From Streptacidiphilus melanogenes (GTDB lineage: Bacteria; Actinomycetota; Actinomycetes; Streptomycetales; Streptomycetaceae): a stretch of 64,000 nt of DNA. A model generated the notes under the pieces. The model was not told the origin of the DNA. It saw nothing but the letters and a program-made list of their open reading frames with translations, and ran no database searches. The position numbers and the translations under genes are program-made. Shown one piece after another: positions 9,445-17,228 of this stretch; the stretch's first letter is position 1; each line of letters opens with the position of its first letter. The stretch spans positions 73,315 to 137,314 of the forward strand of contig NZ_BBPP01000005.1 in assembly GCF_000787835.1 (NCBI RefSeq). Reading direction: 5' to 3'.

Positions 9445-10554
9445 ATGGCCTCCAGCACCCTCACCCTGCCCCTCACCACGCGGGTCACCGACAGGTTCGC
9501 CGACCGGTTCGCCGACCACCCCGTGATCGCGGCCGCCGGCCGCTTCGGGCCCAACTGGTACGCCGCGGTGATGGGCACGGCGATCGTCGCCAACGGCGCG
9601 CACGTCCTGCCGGGCGGGCTGCCGGCGGTGTGGGCGGAGCTGTTCTGGGTGCTCGGCTTCGCGGGGCTGCTCACGCTCGCCGGAATCCGGCTGCTCGGCC
9701 GTCTGGACCGCGCCCGGGTCCGGCCGCTGGACGACCCCTCGGTCGCCGTCTTCCTCGGCTGCCCGCCGATGGCGCTGATGGCCGTGGGCTTCGGCGCCCT
9801 GGGCGCGGGCGAGCCGCTGCTCGGCCCGGGCGTGGGCCTGGCCGTGGACGCCGTGCTGTGGACCCTGGGGACGCTCTACGGGCTCTGGGCGGCGGGGACG
9901 GTGATGTTCGGGCTGGTGACGCGGTACCGCGTCACCCGCGCGGACGCCGTGCCCACCTGGCTGCTGCCGGTCGTCGCGCCGATGGTCTCCGCCGCGCTCG
10001 GCCCGGCGTTGGTTCCCCATCTGCCGGCAGGGCAGGCGCAGCAGACCATGCTGTTCGCGTGTGTGGCGATGTTCGGCATGAGCCTGGTCGCCGTGCTGAT
10101 GCTGCTGCCGACGCTCTTCGCGCGGCTGGCGCACGAGGGCCCGCTGCCGCCGGTGCTGGTCCCCACGCTCTTTCTGGTGCTCGGCCCGCTCGGTCAGTCG
10201 GTCACCGCGGTGACGCAGTTCGCGGCGCACGGCCCCGCGGTCTTCGCGGGCTTCGCCCTGCTCTACGGCGTGCCGGTGCTCGGCTTCGCACTGCTCTGGC
10301 TGGCGGTGGCGGGTGCGGCGACGGTGCGCGGGCTGCGCCAGGGCATGCCGTTCGCGATGACCTGGTGGGCGTACACGTTCCCGGTCGGCACCTGCGTCAC
10401 CGGTGCGGCCGGCCTCTACGCCCGCACCGGGTCGGATGCCTTCGCGGTGGTGTCGGCGGCGCTCTACGCGCTGCTGGTCGCGGCCTGGGCCGTGGCGGCG
10501 CTGCGCACGGCCCGGTCGCTGCCGGCGTTCGTCAGGACGCCTCGGGGTAGGTGA
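9445..10554 (+). CDS. TDT-family membrane transporter (TehA/Mae1/Ssu1 type)
   Basis: A 369-residue integral membrane protein with about ten hydrophobic helices, fitting the tellurite-resistance/dicarboxylate transporter (TDT, SLAC1-like) family. It opens after a short cytoplasmic tail with the family-typical segment RFGPNWYAAVMGTAIVANG. Family members export sulfite, C4-dicarboxylates or other anions; which one cannot be told here. The ATG at 9445 has only a close GGAG (spacing 2), so the exact start is not certain. Its 3' end overlaps the convergent deoxyribosyltransferase-like gene by 23 bp. Confidence 0.8.
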   Translation: MASSTLTLPLTTRVTDRFADRFADHPVIAAAGRFGPNWYAAVMGTAIVANGAHVLPGGLPAVWAELFWVLGFAGLLTLAGIRLLGRLDRARVRPLDDPSVAVFLGCPPMALMAVGFGALGAGEPLLGPGVGLAVDAVLWTLGTLYGLWAAGTVMFGLVTRYRVTRADAVPTWLLPVVAPMVSAALGPALVPHLPAGQAQQTMLFACVAMFGMSLVAVLMLLPTLFARLAHEGPLPPVLVPTLFLVLGPLGQSVTAVTQFAAHGPAVFAGFALLYGVPVLGFALLWLAVAGAATVRGLRQGMPFAMTWWAYTFPVGTCVTGAAGLYARTGSDAFAVVSAALYALLVAAWAVAALRTARSLPAFVRTPRGR

Positions 10555-11059
10555 GGGACGTGTCGGCCCAGTCGAGCGCGGTGATGATCGTGTGGCGCAG
10601 CTGCTGGTCGGTCCAGGTGGTGTCGAACTCCAGCGGAAGCACCGGCGAGACCTCCTCCAGCGTGGAGATCATCGGGCTGTGGGCGACGGCCTTGTCGACC
10701 AGCAGCACGACCGGCTTGCGCAGCGCGGTGGCCCAGCCCAGCTCCATGCCGACCCCGGCGGAGAGGGGCGAACCGACGTAGGCGATGGCCAGGTCGGCGG
10801 ACTGCATGGCGCGGAACGCGGAGGGGACGCGCAGCCCGACTCCGACGCCGCGGGTGGTCCACACGTCGTCGTGGTGCGTGCTGAACACGCTCACGCCGGC
10901 GTCGAGCAGGGCCTCGCGCAGGGAGGAGATCTTGCCGCGCAGTGCCAGGCTGAAGACGCCGTCGGCGGGACCGGTGAGGCGCAGCGACGGGGCGGCGAGG
11001 AAGACGCGCATGGTGCGGCGTGCGTCAGCCGCGAGCTCCGCGTCGGACAGCTCGGTCAT
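10532..11059 (-). CDS. Nucleoside 2-deoxyribosyltransferase-like protein
   Basis: A protein of about 175 residues with the fold signature of nucleoside 2-deoxyribosyltransferases: an N-terminal strand TMRVFLAAPS, a helix with SLREALLDAG, and the C-terminal block ADLAIAYVGSPLSAGVGMELGWATALRKPVVLLVD, where the Glu in MELGWA is the likely catalytic position. Such proteins exchange bases on deoxynucleosides or hydrolyse nucleotides; the activity here is unproven. The start is uncertain. ATG at 11059 has a GGAG 9 bases upstream, and in-frame starts exist at 11062, 11074 and 11080. Its 3' end overlaps the TDT gene (23 bp). Confidence 0.65.
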   Translation of the reverse strand: MTELSDAELAADARRTMRVFLAAPSLRLTGPADGVFSLALRGKISSLREALLDAGVSVFSTHHDDVWTTRGVGVGLRVPSAFRAMQSADLAIAYVGSPLSAGVGMELGWATALRKPVVLLVDKAVAHSPMISTLEEVSPVLPLEFDTTWTDQQLRHTIITALDWADTSLTYPEAS

Positions 11060-11263
11060 CACGATCGGCTCCATCGACATGGTTGACCGCGCAACGACAA
11101 CTCCCGTACGTTGCGGGATGAGTGCTGCGCAGTCAGACGGGGGAATCAGGTGCCGGCGCCGGCAACCCTTGGGGGGATGCTTCGATGGTGCTGGGGAGAA
11201 CACGTGAGCGTCCAGATTCCGCCTGTGACATCAAACTGCCGGGTAGTGGCATGAGATGCACGG

Positions 11264-12322
11264 TCACTCGAGCTCTGAGCTTGTGAGCAGTCCCATCTGT
11301 GCTGCTTTGACCCCCGCCTCGAACCGGCTCTCCGCGCCGAGCTCCTGCATGATCGAGGCGATGTGACGGCGGCAGGTGCGGACGGACATGCCGAGTCGCT
11401 TGGCCACCACCTCGTCCTTGAGGCCCTGCGCGAGCAGGCCGAGCAGGGCGACCCGGAGCTCGCTGGAGACGTTCTGGTACCCCGGACCGTCCGTGATGAA
11501 GGGCATGGCGTTCGCCCAGAACTGGTCGAAGAGCGTGCACAGGAAGGAGATGAGGACCGGCTCGCGGACCACGACGGCGCCCGGCGGCTGGCCGGGCTGG
11601 CTGCGTCGTGGAATGAAGGCGAGCTCGCGGTCGAATATGAACATGCGCTCGGCCAGTTGGTCGGCGGTGCGTATCTGGGCGCCGGCCTCGGCCATCGCGG
11701 AGACGTAGGAGCGGATGCTGAGCTGGGTACGGGTGGTGTGCTGGTAGAGCGAGCGCACCCGGACGCCGCGGTGGACGGCCTCCAGATCCCGCGGGAGGGC
11801 CTGCTGGAGCGCTATCGGGTCGCGGGCGCCCCCGGGCTGGACGGACAGCCACTCCTTGCTGCAGGTGTCGACGGCGTGGTTGACCAGGAGCTGGACCTCG
11901 GCCGCCTCGGTGATGATCTCCAGGCCGCCCGACGCGGAGCCGGACGCGGTCCGGCCGAGATAGGCGGGCATCAGCTGGAGCAGTCGCTCCCGGGTGCTCT
12001 CCATGGCCTGGCGGTAGGAGCGGATCGTGCTCTCGATCGGCTCGGCCAATCGTGCTATGGCGAGCTCGGGATTGACCGGCACCAGGGTTCCCGGGTTCTC
12101 GGAGGACGGCTGGAGCAGCTGGCAGGCCAAGAGGGCGTCCCGGCACTCGACGACCTGGTCATGGGGCAGACCGGACGCGGCCACGGCGGCCTCGAAGCGG
12201 AATTCTCCTTCCTCGAGGGCCCGCCGGTAGACGTTCACCGCGGCCGGACTGAGCTCCGGGGGAAGCATTCCACTGGGCGACGTTGATTCGTCCACTTTGA
12301 TCCCGGAATCTCCTCTGGCCAT
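11264..12322 (-). CDS. LuxR-type regulator with N-terminal TrmB-like region
   Basis: A 352-residue one-component regulator. The C-terminal LuxR/GerE helix-turn-helix (last about 65 residues, LLAQGLKDEVVAKRLGMSVRTCRRHIASIMQELGAESR) follows a middle domain of about 200 residues. The N-terminus (LSPAAVNVYRRALEEGEFRFEAAVAASGLPHDQVVECRDALLACQLL) looks like a TrmB-type winged helix. The start chosen (ATG at 12322) has AGG 8 bases upstream; an in-frame upstream start at 12370 lacks one. It is divergent from the small secreted-peptide gene, with 144 bp between the starts, so it is the natural candidate to control that gene. There is no receiver domain. Confidence 0.82.
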   Translation of the reverse strand: MARGDSGIKVDESTSPSGMLPPELSPAAVNVYRRALEEGEFRFEAAVAASGLPHDQVVECRDALLACQLLQPSSENPGTLVPVNPELAIARLAEPIESTIRSYRQAMESTRERLLQLMPAYLGRTASGSASGGLEIITEAAEVQLLVNHAVDTCSKEWLSVQPGGARDPIALQQALPRDLEAVHRGVRVRSLYQHTTRTQLSIRSYVSAMAEAGAQIRTADQLAERMFIFDRELAFIPRRSQPGQPPGAVVVREPVLISFLCTLFDQFWANAMPFITDGPGYQNVSSELRVALLGLLAQGLKDEVVAKRLGMSVRTCRRHIASIMQELGAESRFEAGVKAAQMGLLTSSELE

Positions 12323-12428
12323 TTCAAGACCTGCCACTTGTTGCCACTGACCCGCAGCCCGTCCTGTCACGTTCGTGCCCCATTGTGATGGATGACGGTC
12401 TCGGGGGAGCAGCTTTGGTCAAGCATCG

Positions 12429-12434
12429 TATGAT
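12429..12434 (+). promoter_or_regulatory. Candidate -10 element of the small-peptide gene
   Basis: TATGAT, one base from the TATAAT consensus, ends 33 bp before the ATG. No -35 match is seen at 16-18 bp, which would suit an activator-dependent promoter. The arms GGTCA (12417-12421) and TGACC (12439-12443) flank it symmetrically and could be part of an operator. Confidence 0.4.
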
Positions 12435-12466
12435 CCGGTGACCTGCGCTCGGAAGGAAGTTGTGTC

Positions 12467-12607
12467 ATGCGTTCCACGCGTCGCGGTTTGAGATTTGCTG
12501 TTGTGGCGTTGTCCCTGGGGGCTGCGGTGTTGTTCACCGGCGTCGCCACGGCTTCTGCGGACAGCGTGTGGGACGGCGGCCACATGACCGCCACCGCAAA
12601 CCGCTAG
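12467..12607 (+). CDS. Small secreted peptide, 46 residues
   Basis: A short gene with a strong ribosome-binding site (GGAAGGAAG at 12451-12459, 7 bases before ATG). The product has a charged n-region (MRSTRRGLRF), a hydrophobic core (AVVALSLGAAVLFTGV) and a signal-peptidase site ATASA. Cleavage there would leave DSVWDGGHMTATANR, 15 residues without cysteine. It has its own -10 candidate and is followed by two terminator hairpins. It faces away from the LuxR-type gene. I recognise no family. It could be a signalling peptide, a precursor of a modified peptide, or simply a small exported protein. No modification enzyme is seen beside it. Confidence 0.7.
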   Translation: MRSTRRGLRFAVVALSLGAAVLFTGVATASADSVWDGGHMTATANR

Positions 12608-12619
12608 GTCCAAGAGTCT

Positions 12620-12648
12620 CCCCGGTCGATCCTCCTCGACGACCGGGG
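12620..12648 (+). terminator. Terminator of the small-peptide gene
   Basis: A perfect 9-bp stem (12620-12628 with 12640-12648) starts 13 bases after the peptide stop codon, followed by TCTGCAAAAAC. Confidence 0.65.
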
Positions 12649-12660
12649 TCTGCAAAAACT

Positions 12661-12692
12661 GAGGGACCGTGCCTCCCCGGACACGGTCCCTC
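12661..12692. terminator. Second hairpin, terminator for hspR on the minus strand
   Basis: A perfect 11-bp stem (12661-12671 with 12682-12692), loop of 10. It separates the plus-strand peptide gene from the end of the minus-strand chaperone operon and can serve both. Confidence 0.65.
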
Positions 12693-12719
12693 GGTTCTGC
12701 ATGCCTGTCGCCTGCACGT

Positions 12720-13166
12720 CTAGCGTGTGCCGTCCGGGCGCGGCTTGGGGCGCCAGACGACCAGAGCCGAGCTCTGCTGGTACGGCACCAGGTCGCGCCG
12801 GTACGAGGCGTGCACCGCTGCGGCCGCGGCCTCCGCGGCGCCCTGGAGCTCGGCCACGCGCGCCTGGAGCGCGGCGACCTGGTTCTCCAGTTCGATGATG
12901 CGCTTGATGCCGGCGAGGTTGATGCCCTCCTCCTGGGAGAGGCGCTGGACCTCGCGCAGCTGCTCGATGTCCCGGGCCGAGTAGCGCCGGCCCCGACCGG
13001 CCGTGCGGTCGGGGGAGACGAGGCCGAGCCGGTCGTACTGCCGCAGGGTCTGCGGGTGGAGACCGCTCAGCTCCGCAGCCACGGAGATGACGTACACCGG
13101 GGTGTACTCCGTCAGCTGGTACGCCGCTCGCCGGCCGCCGCCGGGCCCGTCGGTCATGCCTGGCAT
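12720..13166 (-). CDS. hspR: HspR, MerR-family heat-shock repressor
   Basis: A 148-residue MerR-type repressor, last gene of the dnaK operon. The DNA-binding domain is at residues 24-95 (YVISVAAELSGLHPQTLRQYDRLGLVSPDRTAGRGRRYS), then a coiled-coil dimerisation helix (ELENQVAALQARVAELQ). In Streptomyces, HspR binds HAIR sites with DnaK as co-repressor and switches off dnaK, clpB and lon until heat stress titrates DnaK. Two HAIR-type sites lie before dnaK here. The gene begins one base after the dnaJ stop, so it is translated as part of the operon. Confidence 0.95.
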   Translation of the reverse strand: MPGMTDGPGGGRRAAYQLTEYTPVYVISVAAELSGLHPQTLRQYDRLGLVSPDRTAGRGRRYSARDIEQLREVQRLSQEEGINLAGIKRIIELENQVAALQARVAELQGAAEAAAAAVHASYRRDLVPYQQSSALVVWRPKPRPDGTR

Positions 13167-13167
13167 C

Positions 13168-14340
13168 TCACGCCTCCTCCGCCGCCTTGAACAACGCCGC
13201 CCGCGGGTCCTCCGCGGAGGTCGCGTCGCGGTACTTCTCCAGGGCCTCCTTGGCCTCGCCCTCCGTCTTCGGGGGGACCGCCACCTCGACCGTCACCAGC
13301 AGATCGCCACGCGTGCCGTCCTTGCGCACCGCGCCCTTGCCGCGGGCCCGCATGGTCAGGCCGTTGGACGTGCCCGCGGGGAGCTTCATGGTCACGGGGG
13401 GACCGCCGAGCGTCGGCACCCGGATCGTGCCACCGAGCGCCGCCTCGGGGAAGGAGACCGGCACCGTCACCGTCAGATTGTCGCCGCGCCGCCCGAAGAC
13501 CGGGTGCGCGGTGACGTGGACCGTGACGTACAGGTCGCCCGCGGGGCCCCCGCGCTCGCCCTGGGCGCCCTTGCCCTTGAGCCGGATCCGCTGGTCGTCG
13601 CCGACACCGGCCGGGATGCGCACCTGCATGGTGCGCGCCGAGGTGGCCCGCCCGCTGCCGTGGCAGACCTCGCACGGGTCGTCGACCAGCAGCCCGCGGC
13701 CCTTGCAGTCCCGGCAGGGCTCGCTGAGGGCGAAGTTGCCCTGGCCGCGGCTGACGTAGCCGGTGCCGACGCAGGTCGGACAGACGCGCGGGGTGGTGCC
13801 CGCCTTCGCGCCGGTGCCCGCGCAGGCCTTGCAGGCCGCCTGACTGGTCATCCGGATCGGGACGGTGGCGCCCTCGACGGCCTCGACGAAGCTGAGCGTC
13901 ACCTCGGACTCCACGTCCGCGCCGCGCCGCGGCTGCGTCGTGGTGCCCCGGCCGCGGCCGCCGAAGAGGCCGCCGAACAGGTCCCCGACGCCGCCGCCGA
14001 AGCCGCCGCCGCTCTGGGTCGTGGTCTGGCCGGTGCCGCCGAAGAGGTCGCCGAGGTCGAAGTTGAAGCCGCCGCCCGCGCCGCCGGGGCGGAAGCCGCC
14101 GTTGGCGAAGAGGGCGCGCGCCTCGTCGTAGTCCTTGCGGCGCTTGGGGTCGGACAGGACGTCGTTGGCCTCGGAGATCTCCTTGAAGCGCTCCTCGGCG
14201 GCCTTGTCGCCCTTGTTGGCGTCGGGGTGGTTCTCCCGGGCCAGCTTCCGGTAGGCCTTCTTGATCTCAGCGATGGAGGCGTCCTTGGGCACGCCCAGGA
14301 TCTTGTAGTAGTCCTTCTCCACGTAGTCCTTGCCGCTCAA
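13168..14340 (-). CDS. dnaJ: DnaJ co-chaperone (type I Hsp40)
   Basis: A 390-residue Hsp40 that stimulates the DnaK ATPase and delivers substrates. The J domain is at residues 10-75 with HPD (ENHPDANKGD), followed by a Gly/Phe-rich stretch, a zinc-binding region with four CxxCxGxG repeats (CKACAGTG, CPTCVGTG, CRDCKGRG, CEVCHGSG) and two beta-barrel substrate-binding domains. The length is normal. It lies 93 bp after grpE and directly before hspR on the minus strand. Confidence 0.97.
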   Translation of the reverse strand: MSGKDYVEKDYYKILGVPKDASIAEIKKAYRKLARENHPDANKGDKAAEERFKEISEANDVLSDPKRRKDYDEARALFANGGFRPGGAGGGFNFDLGDLFGGTGQTTTQSGGGFGGGVGDLFGGLFGGRGRGTTTQPRRGADVESEVTLSFVEAVEGATVPIRMTSQAACKACAGTGAKAGTTPRVCPTCVGTGYVSRGQGNFALSEPCRDCKGRGLLVDDPCEVCHGSGRATSARTMQVRIPAGVGDDQRIRLKGKGAQGERGGPAGDLYVTVHVTAHPVFGRRGDNLTVTVPVSFPEAALGGTIRVPTLGGPPVTMKLPAGTSNGLTMRARGKGAVRKDGTRGDLLVTVEVAVPPKTEGEAKEALEKYRDATSAEDPRAALFKAAEEA

Positions 14341-14433
14341 CGCGCTCCCTCCTCACCGCTGCTGATCGTGTTCGTACGGTCCGGGGCCGGCCGGGACGCC
14401 CGCTCACGCGCGCCCGCGGCCGACCCCGGTCGG

Positions 14434-15132
14434 CTACTTCTCTGCGTCACTCTCGTCCTTGGAGCCCTTGGCGCTCTTGGCGCTCTCGGAGTCCTTGGCT
14501 GCGACGGAGTTCTCGCTCTTCGCGTCCGTCTTCTCCTCCTTGGCGCCCTCCGTGACGGAGGAGCCGCCCGGCTCCGGCTCGGCGACGGCCACCCGCGCGG
14601 GGCGGATGATCCGGTCGCCGATCTTGTACCCGGGCTGGAGGATCTGCACGCACGTCGTCTCCTCGACGTCCGGCGAGTAGCTGTGCATCAGCGCCTCGTG
14701 CAGCTGGGGGTCGAAGATCTCCCCCTGCTTGCCGAACTGCTGGAGACCCAGCTTGGCGACGACCGTCTCCAGCGACTCGCCGACGGACTTGAAGCCGCCC
14801 GTCAGCTCGTCGTGGTCGCGGGCGCGGCCGATGTCGTCGAGGACGGGCAGGAGGTTCTCCAGGATCGCCGCGACAGCGATCTCACGGACCGTCACCCGGT
14901 CGCGCTCGACGCGCTTGCGGTAGTTCTGGTACTCCGCCTGGAGCCGCTGCAGGTCAGCGGTGCGCTCGGCCAGCTGCTTGCGCAGGTCGGCGACGGACTC
15001 GGTGCCCGCCTCCGTCTCCTCCGCCGCGGCCGCGGCCGCGGCGGGCTTGTCGCCCGCCGCGCCGCGGCCCTTGGCGGTCTTGCCGGAAGCGGCGCCGGGC
15101 TCCTCAGTGTTGCCCCGCGTCTCTTCCGTCAC
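14434..15132 (-). CDS. grpE: GrpE nucleotide-exchange factor
   Basis: A 232-residue GrpE that releases ADP from DnaK. A long acidic and Ala-rich N-terminus (about 45 residues) precedes the long coiled coil ([34 protein letters not shown]) and the C-terminal beta wing ([34 protein letters not shown]). The Ser/Lys/Glu-rich tail is typical of actinomycetes. The GTG start overlaps the dnaK stop by 4 bp (GTGA), indicating translational coupling. Confidence 0.96.
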   Translation of the reverse strand: MTEETRGNTEEPGAASGKTAKGRGAAGDKPAAAAAAAEETEAGTESVADLRKQLAERTADLQRLQAEYQNYRKRVERDRVTVREIAVAAILENLLPVLDDIGRARDHDELTGGFKSVGESLETVVAKLGLQQFGKQGEIFDPQLHEALMHSYSPDVEETTCVQILQPGYKIGDRIIRPARVAVAEPEPGGSSVTEGAKEEKTDAKSENSVAAKDSESAKSAKGSKDESDAEK

Positions 15133-16982
15133 TTGGCACCGCCCTCGCGCTTCTCGTCGTCGACGATCTCGGCGTCCACGACGTCGTCCTCGACGTGGGC
15201 GTCGGCGTGCGGGGCGTCCTGCGGGCCGCCGGCCGCGGCCGCACCTTCGCCGGCCTGGGCGTACAGGGCCTGGCCGAGCTTCTGGGAGACGGTGGAGAGC
15301 TTCTCCGAGGCCTCGCGGATGGCCGCGCTGTCCTCGCCCTTCAGCTTCTCCTTGAGATCGGCGACGGCGGCGCCCACCTCGTCCTTGATGTCACCCGGGA
15401 CCTTGTCCTCGTTGTCCTTGATGAACTTCTCGGTCGAGTAGACGAGCTGCTCGGCGGTGTTGCGGGTCTCCGCGGCCTCACGGCGACGGTGGTCGTCCTC
15501 CGCGAACTGCTCGGCCTCGCGCATCATCCGCTCGATGTCCTCCTTGGGGAGGGCCGAGCCGCCGGTGACGGCCATGCGCTGCTCCTTGCCGGTACCGAGG
15601 TCCTTGGCGGAGACGTGCATGATGCCGTTGGCGTCGATGTCGAAGGTGACCTCGATCTGCGGGACGCCGCGCGGCGCCGGCGGCAGACCGGTCAGCTCGA
15701 ACATGCCGAGCTTCTTGTTGTACGCCGCGATCTCGCGCTCGCCCTGGTAGACCTGGATCTGCACGGACGGCTGGTTGTCCTCGGCCGTGGTGAAGATCTC
15801 GGAGCGCTTGGTCGGGATCGTGGTGTTGCGCTCGATCAGCTTGGTCATGATGCCGCCCTTGGTCTCGATGCCGAGGGACAGCGGGGTGACGTCGAGCAGC
15901 AGGACGTCCTTGACCTCGCCCTTGAGGACACCGGCCTGGAGGGACGCGCCGATGGCGACGACCTCGTCCGGGTTCACGCCCTTGTTGGGCTCCTTGCCGC
16001 CGGTCAGCTCGCGGACGAGCTCGGCGACGGCCGGCATACGGGTGGAGCCGCCGACCATGACCACGTGGTCGATCTCGGACAGCTGGATGCCGGCGTCCTT
16101 GATGACGTTGTGGAACGGGGTCTTGCAGCGGTCCAGCAGGTCCGAGGTCAGCTGCTGGAACTGGGAGCGGGTGAGCTTCTCGTCCAGGTGCAGCGGGCCC
16201 TCGGCGGAGGCCGTGATGTAGGGCAGGTTGATCGAGGTCTCGCTCGAGGACGACAGCTCGATCTTGGCCTTCTCCGCCGCCTCGCGCAGGCGCTGGAGGG
16301 CCATCTTGTCCTTGGACAGGTCGACGCCGTGGCCGTTCTGGAACTGCTTGACCAGGTGGTCCACGACCCGCTGGTCCCAGTCGTCACCACCGAGGTGGTT
16401 GTCACCGTTGGTGGCCTTCACCTCGACGACGCCGTCGCCGATCTCCAGCAGCGACACGTCGAACGTGCCACCACCGAGGTCGAAGACCAGAATGGTCTGG
16501 TCGTCCTTGTCGAGACCGTAGGCCAGGGCGGCGGCGGTCGGCTCGTTGACGATGCGCAGGACGTTGAGGCCCGCGATCTCACCGGCCTCCTTCGTCGCCT
16601 GACGCTCGGAGTCGTTGAAGTACGCCGGCACGGTGATCACCGCGTCGGCGACCTTCTCGCCCAGGTAGGACTCGGCGTCGCGCTTCAGCTTCTGCAGCAC
16701 GAAGGCCGAGATCTGCTGCGGCGTGAAGTCCTTGCCGTCGATGTTGATCTTCCAGTCGGTGCCCATGTGGCGCTTCACCGAGCGGATGGTGCGGTCAACG
16801 TTGGTGACCGCCTGTCGCTTGGCGACCTCGCCGACGAGCACCTCGCCGTTCTTGGCGAAGGCGACGACGGACGGTGTGGTCCGGGCGCCCTCGGCGTTGG
16901 TGATGACGGTGGGCTCACCGCCTTCGAGGACGCTGACGACAGAGTTCGTCGTACCGAGGTCGATACCGACCGCACGAGCCAT
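15129..16982 (-). CDS. dnaK: DnaK (Hsp70) chaperone
   Basis: A 617-residue Hsp70. The N-terminal ATPase domain opens with [16 protein letters not shown] and contains the phosphate-binding motif [15 protein letters not shown]. The substrate-binding domain follows [14 protein letters not shown], and the C-terminal lid ends in an acidic tail. The start at 16982 has GGAGGG 8 bases upstream; an in-frame TTG at 16997 lies inside that ribosome-binding site and is rejected. First gene of dnaK-grpE-dnaJ-hspR, preceded by two HAIR operators. Confidence 0.98.
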   Translation of the reverse strand: MARAVGIDLGTTNSVVSVLEGGEPTVITNAEGARTTPSVVAFAKNGEVLVGEVAKRQAVTNVDRTIRSVKRHMGTDWKINIDGKDFTPQQISAFVLQKLKRDAESYLGEKVADAVITVPAYFNDSERQATKEAGEIAGLNVLRIVNEPTAAALAYGLDKDDQTILVFDLGGGTFDVSLLEIGDGVVEVKATNGDNHLGGDDWDQRVVDHLVKQFQNGHGVDLSKDKMALQRLREAAEKAKIELSSSSETSINLPYITASAEGPLHLDEKLTRSQFQQLTSDLLDRCKTPFHNVIKDAGIQLSEIDHVVMVGGSTRMPAVAELVRELTGGKEPNKGVNPDEVVAIGASLQAGVLKGEVKDVLLLDVTPLSLGIETKGGIMTKLIERNTTIPTKRSEIFTTAEDNQPSVQIQVYQGEREIAAYNKKLGMFELTGLPPAPRGVPQIEVTFDIDANGIMHVSAKDLGTGKEQRMAVTGGSALPKEDIERMMREAEQFAEDDHRRREAAETRNTAEQLVYSTEKFIKDNEDKVPGDIKDEVGAAVADLKEKLKGEDSAAIREASEKLSTVSQKLGQALYAQAGEGAAAAGGPQDAPHADAHVEDDVVDAEIVDDEKREGGAK

Positions 16983-17005
16983 CGTGGAACCCTCCAAGAG
17001 AGGAA

Positions 17006-17026
17006 GTTGAGCTGAACAGACTCAAG
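17006..17026 (-). promoter_or_regulatory. HAIR operator 1 (HspR site) upstream of dnaK
   Basis: GTTGAGC-N7-ACTCAAG. It matches the HspR-associated inverted repeat CTTGAGT-N7-ACTCAAG at 12 of 14 arm positions, with one arm perfect, 24 bp before the dnaK start codon. Confidence 0.85.
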
Positions 17027-17057
17027 AGTGCCTGACGCCTTCGGCTTCGTCAACAGA

Positions 17058-17078
17058 CATGAGTGGGCACGACTCAAC
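17058..17078 (-). promoter_or_regulatory. HAIR operator 2 (HspR site) upstream of dnaK
   Basis: CATGAGT-N7-ACTCAAC, a second match to CTTGAGT-N7-ACTCAAG (11 of 14 arm positions: two mismatches in the left arm, one in the right), 31 bp beyond the first site. Two sites suggest cooperative repression of the chaperone operon. Confidence 0.75.
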
Positions 17079-17228
17079 TTTATGTCGCCCCTACGCCGCA
17101 TGGGCGGTGGTGCCGTATGTCACCCCTGCTTCAGCTGTGGATCGTGTACGCGAATCGCTACGCTCGGCATGAACTGAGATAAGTTACTAATGGGTAGTTG
17201 TCGCTCCGTGGTCCTTTGAGGAGCCCGC

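Noticed and set aside
11177-11251. A 25-codon plus-strand frame with a G-rich leader (alternative start at 11204) as a second small peptide
   Set aside because: Residues show no signal sequence or leader-core pattern, and the ribosome-binding site is either too close or unconvincing; more likely part of the control region of the deoxyribosyltransferase-like gene.
15195-17015. A 606-residue plus-strand open frame opposite dnaK
   Set aside because: Mirror of the strongly conserved dnaK reading frame; such antisense frames over dnaK are a known annotation trap.
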